A stretch of 38,894 nucleotides of DNA from Candidatus Uhrbacteria bacterium CG22_combo_CG10-13_8_21_14_all_47_17. GTDB taxonomy: Bacteria; Patescibacteriota; Patescibacteriia; 2-12-FULL-60-25. Each line of letters starts with the position of its first letter. Position 1 is the stretch's first letter. The position numbers and the translations under genes were made by a program. Positions 8,040-16,394 of the stretch are shown in pieces. The notes under the pieces are model-generated. The model did no database searches. It was not told where the DNA came from and saw nothing but the letters and a program-made list of their open reading frames with translations. The stretch is from NCBI GenBank assembly GCA_002786495.1, contig PCSZ01000050.1:16390-55283 (forward strand), in the 5' to 3' direction.

Positions 8040-8629
8040 CTACTTTTTGTAAGTCACCGAACCGCCGCCAGCCTTAATTAATTGGAGCATACGACTCAAT
8101 TCGCTATGTGCCGGTGTGATAGTCAACTTATCCTGTAATGGAATGAGCATTTCTTCCATATTCATTATCTTTATATCACAGTCGGTCAAATTGCTGGAAA
8201 AGAGTTTACTGTTTTCCCATGGTGGTTTTTCCCCTTTGAATTTAGTCACCATTAAATAGAAAGTAAAGTTTTCTGCACCTGTCAGTTCTTTTACTTTTGC
8301 TTTTCAAGCTTGCGACCAGTTCTTATCCATGACTTCTCTAAAAAGTTTCCAAGCCTCTTTGTTGGCCATTTGCGGTTCGGCGTTTTTTGCAGAGCCTTCA
8401 GGGTACCAGGGATATCCAACCCGCCCTGCCAGCTCTTGCAGCTCGCTACAGCAACCCTTGCTCGGTCCCTCGCCTTCTTGAGCGGATTGTAGGCAAGAAT
8501 GTCTATGTCAGAATGGACAGCGTATTTTGGCTCTTTGATTGCAGGGCGGTATTTAATATTGTGCTGTGTGAAATATCCCTGGCTTCTGAAATAGTCTTCG
8601 ACCACCTGCTCTAAGATGTCGTTTGTCAT
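8040..8629 (-). pseudogene. Degraded endonuclease-like gene (restriction-endonuclease-like fold suspected)
   Basis: ORFs 8291-8629 and 8040-8252 join into one protein if the A6 run at 8383-8388 gains one A, with a TGA left at 8304-8306: ...GTLKALQKNAEPQMANKEAWKLFREVMDKNWSQA(TGA)KAKVKELTGAENFTFYLMVTKFKGEK... SDIDILAYNP...VASCKSW resembles a PD-(D/E)XK core. Confidence 0.7.
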
Positions 8630-8696
8630 AGTTTGAATTCTCTATTATTTTATTATAGTCTTTCAATTTAACTCGCCAAAGCAACTTCATAATCGT

Positions 8697-9541
8697 CTAC
8701 CCACCGTCACTATTCTGCTCCAACTCTTTAATGGTTTTCCCGTCCTGCGCCTTCCATTCGATTAAACCGTTCCTTGATGTTCCACGAACGATTGCAGCCG
8801 CTGCACTCGGAGACGAAAAAAGATAGTCTTGGGCGAAGGAATAATGACGATCATCGAAAGACGACAGAATGCCGCTTTCGATCATCTGCGTGCGCTTTTT
8901 GAAGTAGTTGTGAACTTCAAAAGCCGGTGCGTGCTTTTTTCTGGCGAGGCTTCCCTTGAGCACTAGCAAACCGCTTTCACCGTAAACACCTTGTGCATTC
9001 GCGTCAGGACCAACGCAGGTCACTAATACGCCCGATTGTTTCGCTTCAGCTGTAACTTCATGACTAGCACCAAGCAACGAGTAGCCCAAACTTAAAAGGA
9101 TATCAGAGGCGCGGTCAACAAATTTTTCCATGACATCCTGATCCTCAGTGGAGATCGTTGGGCTCTTTGGTGATGTACCGTTTTCTAAAACTACTAATCC
9201 GTCGGATGCGAGCCGTTTCGTAAAAGCATGCTCCAAGTATTTCACCTCGGTTTTTGTAAGCTTTGGCGATGTGAATGCGATCAAATCGCTCCAATTCGGT
9301 TTTGTAATCGCATGATGAGCAAGTCTCTGCCCGAGTGAGTCTGTTTCGCCTACGTAGACATGGTTCTCATCGCCTAGCAAAAAATACACAGCTGGCATTT
9401 CTGCTTCGGGTAGTTCTTTTAGTTTTTTAGCCCCGCTCTTGGCGTGATGATCGCCTTTCCGTTCCAGTTCGAAAGCTCGGCGGTTTTAACGCCATAAGGA
9501 GTGCCGTCGAGCAAGACGACTTTGAGAGATTTTGATCGCAT
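8697..9541 (-). CDS. GIY-YIG nuclease family protein with DUF4357-like C-terminus; split by a frameshift
   Basis: 5' part MRSKSLKVVLLDGTPYGVKTAELSNWNGKAIITPRAGLKN* (start 9541) joins after a -1 shift at 9422-9428 to LKELPEAEMPAVYFLLGDENHVYVGET...; C-terminal YLFSSPSAAAAIVRGTSRNGLIEWK is DUF4357-like. Confidence 0.75.
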
Positions 9542-9581
9542 ATTTTGCCTATAGCTTAGCTCCTTCTCTCGTCTATGACAA

Positions 9582-9601
9582 AACCGCCCTTTCGGGCGGT
9601 T
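9582..9601 (-). terminator. Probable terminator after tRNA-Ser(GCT)
   Basis: AACCGCCC-GAAA-GGGCGGTT followed by TTG on the minus strand. Confidence 0.55.
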
Positions 9602-9663
9602 AATTGTAATGCACAGATCGCAAACACCTTGGGGCACTCGGGTCTGCCGATACTTAATTGTCA

Positions 9664-9754
9664 TGGCGGAGAGGGAGGGATTCGAACCCTCGCGGGCTTT
9701 TACACCCCTAGGAGATTAGCAATCTCCCCCCTTCAGCCTCTTGGGTACCTCTCC
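9664..9754 (-). tRNA. tRNA-Ser (anticodon GCT), CCA encoded
   Basis: GGAGAGG...GGAGA-TTGCTAA-TCTCC...long variable arm...GAGGG-TTCGAAT-CCCTC-CCTCTCC-G-CCA. Confidence 0.95.
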
Positions 9755-9775
9755 TTGAATCCGTAAGGCGGCTGT

Positions 9776-9804
9776 ATCTTACAAATAAGATGTGATTTGA
9801 GCAA
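9776..9804 (-). promoter_or_regulatory. Promoter for tRNA-Ser(GCT)
   Basis: Minus strand TTGCTC-N17-TAAGAT. Confidence 0.5.
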
Positions 9805-9809
9805 GGCTC

Positions 9810-9838
9810 TCGACAGAATCCTTTTTTTCGCATATTCT
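9810..9838 (+). promoter_or_regulatory. Promoter for tRNA-Ser(UGA)
   Basis: TCGACA-N17-TATTCT, 24 nt before the tRNA. Confidence 0.5.
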
Positions 9839-9862
9839 CAGGCATACAAGAATAGACCATGT

Positions 9863-9952
<90 letters not shown>

Positions 9953-9958
9953 TATATA

Positions 9959-9982
9959 AAAACCGCTCGAAAGAGCGGTTTT
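9959..9982 (+). terminator. Terminator after tRNA-Ser(UGA)
   Basis: AAAACCGCTC-GAAA-GAGCGGTTTT. Confidence 0.75.
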
Positions 9983-10173
9983 GTTTTCCAGGAATATTCG
10001 AGCTTCGTCCAACAGACGCTGTTAGGAAAAGTTCTTATCGACAGACTCACGATAAGGAGAAAAAACGTATACAAAATACCCAAGATAAACAAAAAAATAC
10101 TTGACAAAAATCCTGGATTTGTTACAGCTAAGCCTCAAATCGGTTCCTTTACAGAGAGAAGAAGGAGACAAGG

Positions 10174-10896
10174 ATGTCAGGACTCGCAGGGTTGGCTAGA
10201 CATGAGCAGTACTTCAACGAGGAAGTCAGCTCCGACTTTCGCTACGCGAAAAGGTACAAAATCAAGCCCATCGAACATCAGGTAACTATTCTGCAACAGA
10301 TCTTTCCGGAGATCAGACAGGCGACATTCGATGGAGGCATCGCGAAGTAGCGACTTCCTTTCGGTGCCGAGGGATGGTTCGCCGTTCCGAGGTACGAAGT
10401 GCTCGCACCGGCCTACGGTGCGGCTGTCGAAAAGGTGCTCGAGACGCTCTCGCGCAAGCGTGATTTTTCCAATGATCGTGAGGGGAAGTTCGGTTCGGCG
10501 CATCTCAGACAGCGTGTCGAGGCTGTGGAAGGCTTCCAGGAGCTCGCTCATGAGCAGAAGGGCCACGACATTCTGATTGTCGCCGCTCAGCTCGGTCTGC
10601 GGCACTCCGGACGAAGCGTCCGTCGTGCGCGTGAAGTTTTCAAGCATAATGAGTTCGGCCTTGGGACATTCGCCGCCGGCTGCATGCTCTTGGTCCATCC
10701 GAAGCGTTTCGTTCGTCGGAGGAAGCTGAACCTGGACTGCTCGGGTGACGAGTTCTCCGAGCTGGGTGATGAAGTCTTCTCATGCGCTCCCCTCTTCTTC
10801 CTCGAAAAAGGTGTCCTTCACTTCAGCGCCAGCCGAAGGGAGTTCGCCAGTTCATATCATGCCCCTGCTTCCGCGCTGCTTCTCAGCGACGACTGA
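10174..10896 (+). pseudogene. 240-codon gene interrupted by one in-frame TAG (10348-10350); hypothetical, possibly a CPR-restricted family
   Basis: RBS aagaaggagacaaggATG. MSGLAGLARHEQYFNEEVSSDFRYAKRYKIKPIEHQVTILQQIFPEIRQATFDGGIAK(TAG)RLPFGAEGWFAVPRYEVLAPAYG... continues in the same frame to TGA; strong terminator follows. Confidence 0.75.
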
Positions 10897-10904
10897 AGCT
10901 CTCC

Positions 10905-10944
10905 AAGAGGCCATCCGCTATGACAAGCGGATGGCCTCTTTTTT
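10905..10944 (+). terminator. Intrinsic terminator of the amber-interrupted gene
   Basis: AAGAGGCCATCCGCT-ATGACA-AGCGGATGGCCTCTTTTTT, 15-bp stem. Confidence 0.9.
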
Positions 10945-10968
10945 GATATTTCTTTTTTGTGGTATTCC

Positions 10969-11601
10969 TTAGCCGATAAACTCAACAACGTCCTCAAAAC
11001 TGCGGCGAACTTTTTTGCGCGTAGCCCCCAGGTCCTCTCCTCGAAAACCGACCGGTAACATTGAAACGGTGGCAAGATTCTTTTCAGAAAGGCCAAGTAT
11101 TTCGTTTACGGCTGTCGCGTCAAAGCCCTCCATCGGACAAGCGTCAATCTTCAAAAGCGCGGCTGTTTCCACCATCATTCCAAGAGCAATATAGGTTTGT
11201 TTTGCGCTCCAGAGTGTGTATTGTTCCGGAGAAAAACGTCCTATTGCTCCGGAAATATTTTGCTTCAAGCTATTTAAATCTTCCAAAGAAGCACCTTCAA
11301 TCGTTGAAGCGCGTTGTACAAACTCATCAACAAGCGCTGAAGCGTCGGTGCGTCGCGTAAGAATAATGAGATGCGAAGCATCTGTTACTTTTGATTGATC
11401 ATAGCTTACCTTACGAATCTTCTCGCGTAGTTCAGGATTCGTAACAACAAGAAATTTCCATGGTTCAATACCGAATGAACTTGGTGCGAGACGAGCGCTT
11501 TCTAAAATCGTTTTCAAATCATCGTCAGAAACCTTTTTTTGCGTATCAAATTCTTTTGTCGCATAGCGCCAATTCAGCGCCTCAGTAATGGTGTTTTTCA
11601 T
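10969..11601 (-). CDS. Nitroreductase family NAD(P)H-dependent oxidoreductase
   Basis: ALNWRYATKEFD...ARLAPSSFGIEPWKFLVV...SAKQTYIALGMMVETAALLKIDACPMEGFD. Confidence 0.92.
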   Translation of the reverse strand: MKNTITEALNWRYATKEFDTQKKVSDDDLKTILESARLAPSSFGIEPWKFLVVTNPELREKIRKVSYDQSKVTDASHLIILTRRTDASALVDEFVQRASTIEGASLEDLNSLKQNISGAIGRFSPEQYTLWSAKQTYIALGMMVETAALLKIDACPMEGFDATAVNEILGLSEKNLATVSMLPVGFRGEDLGATRKKVRRSFEDVVEFIG

Positions 11602-11654
11602 AGAAATAGTGTGCCTAAAAATCCTATAGGACGCAAGAAGTAACAGAAAATAGA

Positions 11655-11685
11655 AAACCGCCTCTCCAGAGTGGGAGGGCGGTTT
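11655..11685. terminator. Intrinsic terminator downstream of the 46 aa gene
   Basis: AAACCGCCTCTCC-agagt-GGGAGGGCGGTTT stem (with wobbles), T-tract on the minus strand. Confidence 0.65.
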
Positions 11686-11713
11686 CGGTTAGGGGTTTTT
11701 GGGAATGTTCGTT

Positions 11714-11854
11714 CTACGAGCGCTTCTTGGTGGAGTCCTTCTTTCCGCTGTGCTGCTTGCAGGTCTTGCGACCCTTCTTGCTGTGACGCCGCGTGCCGAA
11801 GCAGTAGGGACATCCGGAATCGCGCGCGTCGAAGTTGTCGGTATTCTTCGCCAT
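11714..11854 (-). CDS. 46 aa basic CX2C...CX2H mini-protein (absent from ORF track)
   Basis: MAKNTDNFDARDSGCPYCFGTRRHSKKGRKTCKQHSGKKDSTKKRS*; CGAGG 5 nt before ATG, consensus-like promoter upstream, terminator downstream. Confidence 0.65.
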   Translation of the reverse strand: MAKNTDNFDARDSGCPYCFGTRRHSKKGRKTCKQHSGKKDSTKKRS

Positions 11855-11922
11855 GTAAACCTCGTAAAGGTGCTTGCAACAACGTGTTGCGAGGTTCTCC
11901 GTATAAAAACTGAGAACGTTGT

Positions 11923-11951
11923 AAGATAGCAGAAAAAGAGGCTTTTGTCAA
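11923..11951 (-). promoter_or_regulatory. Promoter of the 46 aa gene
   Basis: Minus strand TTGACA-N17-TATCTT. Confidence 0.65.
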
Positions 11952-11977
11952 GCCATTTCCCATCCAAAGGCTTAGAA

Positions 11978-12607
11978 TCACCCCTTCGCAAATACCAATA
12001 AATCAACGTTTTCCGCACCGGCTTCTATAAAAAGATTGGCGCAAGCCTGAGCCGTTGCGCCCGTTGTACAAACATCATCAACAAGAAGTACGCGCTTTCC
12101 CGATAAATCTTGAATACAGGAAAACGCGTTTTTTATATTCCCCTCTCGAGCTTCATTATCCGGTAGAGTTGCATTTGGAAGCGCCGATGCACTGCGTAGT
12201 AAAAGAGCGTCCGCTTGAAGTCCATGTCCGAGCGCGTTTGCAACAAGTTCCGCTAAACGTTTTCCGTGATCTATTCCCCTATCTCGCGCACGATCCGGAT
12301 CTCCGGGGACCCAGGTCACAATATCTAAATCCGTCGGATGATTGAGCATGCGTGATAGAAGTCGTTGAAAAACCGGCTCCAAACAAGTTGCCGCACGATA
12401 TTTGTAGGATTTGATTAAACGCTGAATGCGTCGATCTTTATACGCGCTCAGCGCCCAAGCGCGTCGAAAGGGAGAAAGTGTTAAAGCATCTCCGGGAGCA
12501 ATGTCTGTAAAACAGGATTCACAAAGCCAAGAATCCGCGGAAGCACATTCAATACAGGTTGGAGGATAAATGGCATTCAATATTCGCTCCTGCGCTCGAG
12601 CGAACAT
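11978..12607 (-). CDS. comF: ComF family protein (phosphoribosyltransferase-like)
   Basis: CIECASADSWLCESC zinc-binding N-terminus, RVLLVDDVCTTGAT PRPP motif. Confidence 0.92.
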   Translation of the reverse strand: MFARAQERILNAIYPPTCIECASADSWLCESCFTDIAPGDALTLSPFRRAWALSAYKDRRIQRLIKSYKYRAATCLEPVFQRLLSRMLNHPTDLDIVTWVPGDPDRARDRGIDHGKRLAELVANALGHGLQADALLLRSASALPNATLPDNEAREGNIKNAFSCIQDLSGKRVLLVDDVCTTGATAQACANLFIEAGAENVDLLVFAKG

Positions 12608-12609
12608 GT

Positions 12610-13233
12610 TTAGAGATTCAATGGTTCAACGGTGATATCCGAAACAAGCCAGACACCCGCTTCTTTTTTTAAGTTCAGTCCCACAAGTTCATAGGAAACG
12701 GTTTCCTGCGCTTGCACATCATTGAGAATAACTTGCGTCTGAACATCAACATGCGCCTCCGTACCGGAAAGAATAGGCGTTCCGCTCACAATCGTTGCGG
12801 AAAGAGCACGCGTTGTACGGCCATAGGATGGGCCGTAAGAAGGATATTGAGCTATGAGCTTATCAGAGCGCGCTTTCAAGAAGTCCTGCACCGCCTGCGT
12901 GCTCTGATCATAAACCGTTTTTACGGCTGCAAAGCCATCAACGCTGGAATACGTTCCTTGGCGAGCGGCATATTCCGTTGCCTGCCGCTTGAGTGCTTCC
13001 TGAGCTTGTCGTTCAGCCTCTGCGGGATCACTTGCGCTTGGAGGCGTTCCTGTGGCTTCTGGGAGCTTCGGAACAGCTCCTTGAGGATTAAAAACCTGCT
13101 GCTCCGGAACATTCGGCTGTGCCGGCGTTTGGGAACCTTGTTGAAATGGTTTAAAGACAAAAAACAGAATCGCGGCTATAGCGAGAATACCGCCACCGAC
13201 GAGAAGAAAGAGAAGAAGACGCTTATTTTTCAT
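12610..13233 (-). CDS. Hypothetical single-pass membrane protein in T4SS-like operon (VirB8/NTF2-like topology possible)
   Basis: 207 aa; N-terminal TM LLLFLLVGGGILAIAAILFFVF, Pro-rich linker, globular C-terminus. Confidence 0.65.
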   Translation of the reverse strand: MKNKRLLLFLLVGGGILAIAAILFFVFKPFQQGSQTPAQPNVPEQQVFNPQGAVPKLPEATGTPPSASDPAEAERQAQEALKRQATEYAARQGTYSSVDGFAAVKTVYDQSTQAVQDFLKARSDKLIAQYPSYGPSYGRTTRALSATIVSGTPILSGTEAHVDVQTQVILNDVQAQETVSYELVGLNLKKEAGVWLVSDITVEPLNL

Positions 13234-13250
13234 ACAGAATATGTTTTAAA

Positions 13251-15167
13251 TTATATGGTGGCTATTCCGCCTGCACGCGCCTCGCCTTCCGCTTCGAATT
13301 CTTTTTTCTTTTCTTCGATCTTAAGAAGTTGTTGCGGATTTGTTGTAACGATTTGATCTTCCGTATAAGACGCAACGACTTGAATGGCAGCATGTTTTGC
13401 GCCTGCGAAGAAAATACCTTCTCCAACGGCGGATTCCAGTAAAAGATACTTTTCGGATTGCGTAAGAAGAAATGTACGCGCAATAAGATCGATGGAAGCC
13501 GGTGATTGTTTCAAAAGCATCTGAATGGAGCTGTTTGTTACAATCGCCTGCCCATACGGAGAGGTTAAGAAGTCATTCACATCCTGTGTAATGGTTGTGA
13601 TACCGAGATAGTATTTACGACAACGTTTTACGAGAGCAAAAATGAACTTCGCCGAATCTTCCGATTGCATCAACCACCAAGCTTCATCAATAACGAGAAT
13701 ACGTTTTTTGCGTTCGCTACGCACAACATTCCAAATGTAGTTAATGATGGTGTAAATCGCCATCGGGCGAAGCTCGTCTTCAAGATCGCGAACGGAAAAG
13801 GTAACGAGCTGATTATTCATCTGCACCGTTGTCTGCGAGTTAAACAAACCCGAAAATGTTCCTTCCGTAAATTTCTTTAACTTCACAATTAATTCCGCCG
13901 TTCCTTCCATGCCTTCAAGAATGTCTTGAAAATCCTTCAGCGTAGGCACTTCGACGTTCAAAAGATCAGAACCTGGGACGATATCCTTTTTTGCGTAGGT
14001 TTCCAGCAAAGCTCGGTCAAGAATAGAATCTTCCGTAGTTGTAATCTTGCCCAGCATGAGCCTCAAAAGCCCCTTCAGAGTGATAACAGCGCTTCGAATG
14101 ATATCTTCTACGCTAAACGTTTCTCCAACAGGTCTTGGCAAGTCGAATGGATTGATTTTGGAGCGGCTCGAAAGCGAAATGTTAATGTATGTTCCTCCAA
14201 CGGCATCGGAAAGATGTTTGTATTCCATTTCCGGATCAATGACGATGACATCGGTGCCAAGCATCATGGAACGAATAATTTCGAGTTTCACCGTATAGCT
14301 TTTTCCGGCACCGGAGGTAGCAAAGATAACCGCATTCGCATTTTGAAGGCTAAAACGATCAAAGATAATCAAGGAGTTATTATGACGATTCACGCCATAC
14401 AAAATACCGTTGTCGCTTGTAAGTTCCGCCGAAGTGAATGGAAAAGAAGAAGCAATTGGCGACGTGCTCATGTTAAACGTAATCTGAAGCTCGTCATTTC
14501 CAACCGGCAAGGTCGAATTAAAACCCTGCTCTGCTTGAAAATACGCGCGGCGCGTGTAAATCAACTGCGAAGCAAATGTTCCTTCCACTTGTGACGTTAC
14601 GCGTTCCAACTCTTCTTTATCCGTGGAATAGAATGTGCAATAAAAAGCGAATTGAAAGAAATGCTCAACGCCTTGCGTGAGATCATCACGAAGCTGTTCA
14701 ACATCGCGTAAAGCGGTTTCTGAAATAGGATCGCGCGGCTTTCCGGATTCCGCATCTGAAGAAATCTGTGCTTCAAGATAACCGACTTTCTTTTTAAGCT
14801 GCTTCAAAACGATTTCCGCTTTCACCGGATAAAAGAACATGGCGATATCAAGCTGTGCGGAAAGATTGATAATCGGCGAAGCCCAGCCAACGGAAACATA
14901 GCGCGGATACGTGACGACAAATAATGATCGGCAAAAGACATTACCAAGGCGCACAAAAGACGGCTCAACAAGCATGGCAGAAGGAGCAATCAAATCTTTA
15001 ATCGAAGCAACACCGCGGCGATAAATACGTTCTTCTTCAAGCGCAATATGCTCTTCCTCCTGGACGCGTTTTTGCTCGGCCTTGGATGGGCCTCTTTTTA
15101 GCTTTACGCCCCCTTTTGTGAGTGCGGAGACCTCAAGTTTTTTCTCCGAATGTGTTTCAAATGCCAT
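13251..15167 (-). CDS. VirB4/TraC-like type IV secretion ATPase
   Basis: Walker A ATSGAGKSYTVK, Walker B RILVIDEAWWLM, TTITQDVNDFL. ATG at 15167 (MAFETHS) fits better than 15182. Confidence 0.93.
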   Translation of the reverse strand: MAFETHSEKKLEVSALTKGGVKLKRGPSKAEQKRVQEEEHIALEEERIYRRGVASIKDLIAPSAMLVEPSFVRLGNVFCRSLFVVTYPRYVSVGWASPIINLSAQLDIAMFFYPVKAEIVLKQLKKKVGYLEAQISSDAESGKPRDPISETALRDVEQLRDDLTQGVEHFFQFAFYCTFYSTDKEELERVTSQVEGTFASQLIYTRRAYFQAEQGFNSTLPVGNDELQITFNMSTSPIASSFPFTSAELTSDNGILYGVNRHNNSLIIFDRFSLQNANAVIFATSGAGKSYTVKLEIIRSMMLGTDVIVIDPEMEYKHLSDAVGGTYINISLSSRSKINPFDLPRPVGETFSVEDIIRSAVITLKGLLRLMLGKITTTEDSILDRALLETYAKKDIVPGSDLLNVEVPTLKDFQDILEGMEGTAELIVKLKKFTEGTFSGLFNSQTTVQMNNQLVTFSVRDLEDELRPMAIYTIINYIWNVVRSERKKRILVIDEAWWLMQSEDSAKFIFALVKRCRKYYLGITTITQDVNDFLTSPYGQAIVTNSSIQMLLKQSPASIDLIARTFLLTQSEKYLLLESAVGEGIFFAGAKHAAIQVVASYTEDQIVTTNPQQLLKIEEKKKEFEAEGEARAGGIATI

Positions 15168-15171
15168 AAGA

Positions 15172-15861
15172 TTAGCCTTCAAGTTGAAGTTCGTTTACAT
15201 CCTGAAGCCGTTGGGTTTCATACAAATCCGGATTATAAACAGTGTAAAAAAGCTCAATAAGACTCTGCGTATCAAGCTGAATAGCGTTGAGCGACATGGA
15301 AGAAAGCCCGCCGATAATCTGATTCACGCGTAAGCTGAGATCAAACTTCTGTTTTTCAAATTTCTTCTCAGAAAGTTTTCCGGCAACCGTCGGAGAGAGA
15401 ATTTCACCCAGGCGCTGAAAAAAGCCTTTTTGTGTTGTCCCCTGATCCGTTGCGGGGTCAAGCGGTACAACCACATAAAAACGCTTCTGCATAATGTCAC
15501 CCAGTTTCACAAGCTGCTTAATGAAATCCTGATAATCGTTGATCTGTCGTTTCAAAAGATCGTTCTCAATCGTTTTTCTCTGCTCATCCAATTGCGCCAT
15601 ATAATTATCGATATTCATCCGGCGCGATTGAATAACAATTTGAATTGGAAAATCAAGGCTATTAAGAAACTGCATGTATGCCTGAACAATGGCATTCTGT
15701 TCATCAAGCGATTTCAGAGAAAAGTTGATGCTGGAAACAAGCAAGACGGAACGTAAGGTTCCATCTTTCAGAATGACAAGATTCTCACGGATTTCCGCGA
15801 TATCCAGAAATTTTTGCGCAGGAACGCCGGGTTTTTTTCCCGTAAGCTTTTTGCTTTGCAT
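15172..15861 (-). CDS. TraC/VirB4 N-terminal-domain-like protein
   Basis: 229 aa; IRENLVILKDGTLRSVLLVSSINFSLKS...; directly upstream of VirB4. Confidence 0.75.
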   Translation of the reverse strand: MQSKKLTGKKPGVPAQKFLDIAEIRENLVILKDGTLRSVLLVSSINFSLKSLDEQNAIVQAYMQFLNSLDFPIQIVIQSRRMNIDNYMAQLDEQRKTIENDLLKRQINDYQDFIKQLVKLGDIMQKRFYVVVPLDPATDQGTTQKGFFQRLGEILSPTVAGKLSEKKFEKQKFDLSLRVNQIIGGLSSMSLNAIQLDTQSLIELFYTVYNPDLYETQRLQDVNELQLEG

Positions 15862-15863
15862 AC

Positions 15864-16310
15864 TTAGAGTGAATCGTCGTCATTATCGGGATTGAAGACC
15901 CCTCCGGTGTTTACGGTAAGAGCAAGATCGCGAAGCCTGGTTGATTCCGGACGAGCTTTGCTTTTCGCCGGTGCGGCTGGTGGCGCAGGAGGCTTCGCGA
16001 TGAGAACTTTTAGCTCCGCATCTGACAATCCCTTTTGCCAAACGCGCAGCTTCGGACGCGTTGTTGTCTGTAAAAAGTTAATGAAAAAAATATGAAAGGG
16101 CTGTCCATTAACCTTTAGGAAAGCGAAGACGCCTGCAAGACCGGCTGTTGGGATGGCGAAAAGAATGAAATACGGGAGAGTCAACAGGCGGAATTCGATG
16201 AAGAGAACAAAAGTTGCTCCGAGCGTAATGAGAAACTGTCGGACTGTGATCGGTCCGAGAATCTTGTCTTCTTTATCAATGAATTGGGGAACGACAAACT
16301 TCTCCGGCAT
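15864..16310 (-). CDS. PrgI family (VirB3-like) membrane protein
   Basis: VPQFIDKEDKILGPITVRQFLITLGATFVLFIEF...FLKVNGQPFHIFFINF typical of PrgI family. Confidence 0.9.
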   Translation of the reverse strand: MPEKFVVPQFIDKEDKILGPITVRQFLITLGATFVLFIEFRLLTLPYFILFAIPTAGLAGVFAFLKVNGQPFHIFFINFLQTTTRPKLRVWQKGLSDAELKVLIAKPPAPPAAPAKSKARPESTRLRDLALTVNTGGVFNPDNDDDSL

Positions 16311-16316
16311 GTCCTC

Positions 16317-16322
16317 AGTATA
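16317..16322 (-). promoter_or_regulatory. -10 element TATACT, 6 nt before ATG of the PrgI gene
   Basis: Minus strand ctgtgaTATACTgaggacATG. Confidence 0.45.
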
Positions 16323-16394
16323 TCACAGATAGGAAAAAGCAGTCAGTGTATTCTGTGTATTCTTTTTTCGAAGCCAAGATAACGATCTCCCCTG

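Noticed and set aside
8304-8306. UGA recoded as a sense codon (as in Gracilibacteria/SR1)
   Set aside because: scpA, dprA and the 10174 gene end in TGA, and core ORFs are full length under the standard code; a nonsense mutation is simpler.
10177-10698. 173 aa minus-strand ORF
   Set aside because: Antisense shadow of the amber-interrupted plus-strand gene, which has an RBS, continuous frame and terminator.
13926-14594. 222 aa plus-strand ORF inside VirB4
   Set aside because: Antisense shadow ORF of a clear ATPase gene.
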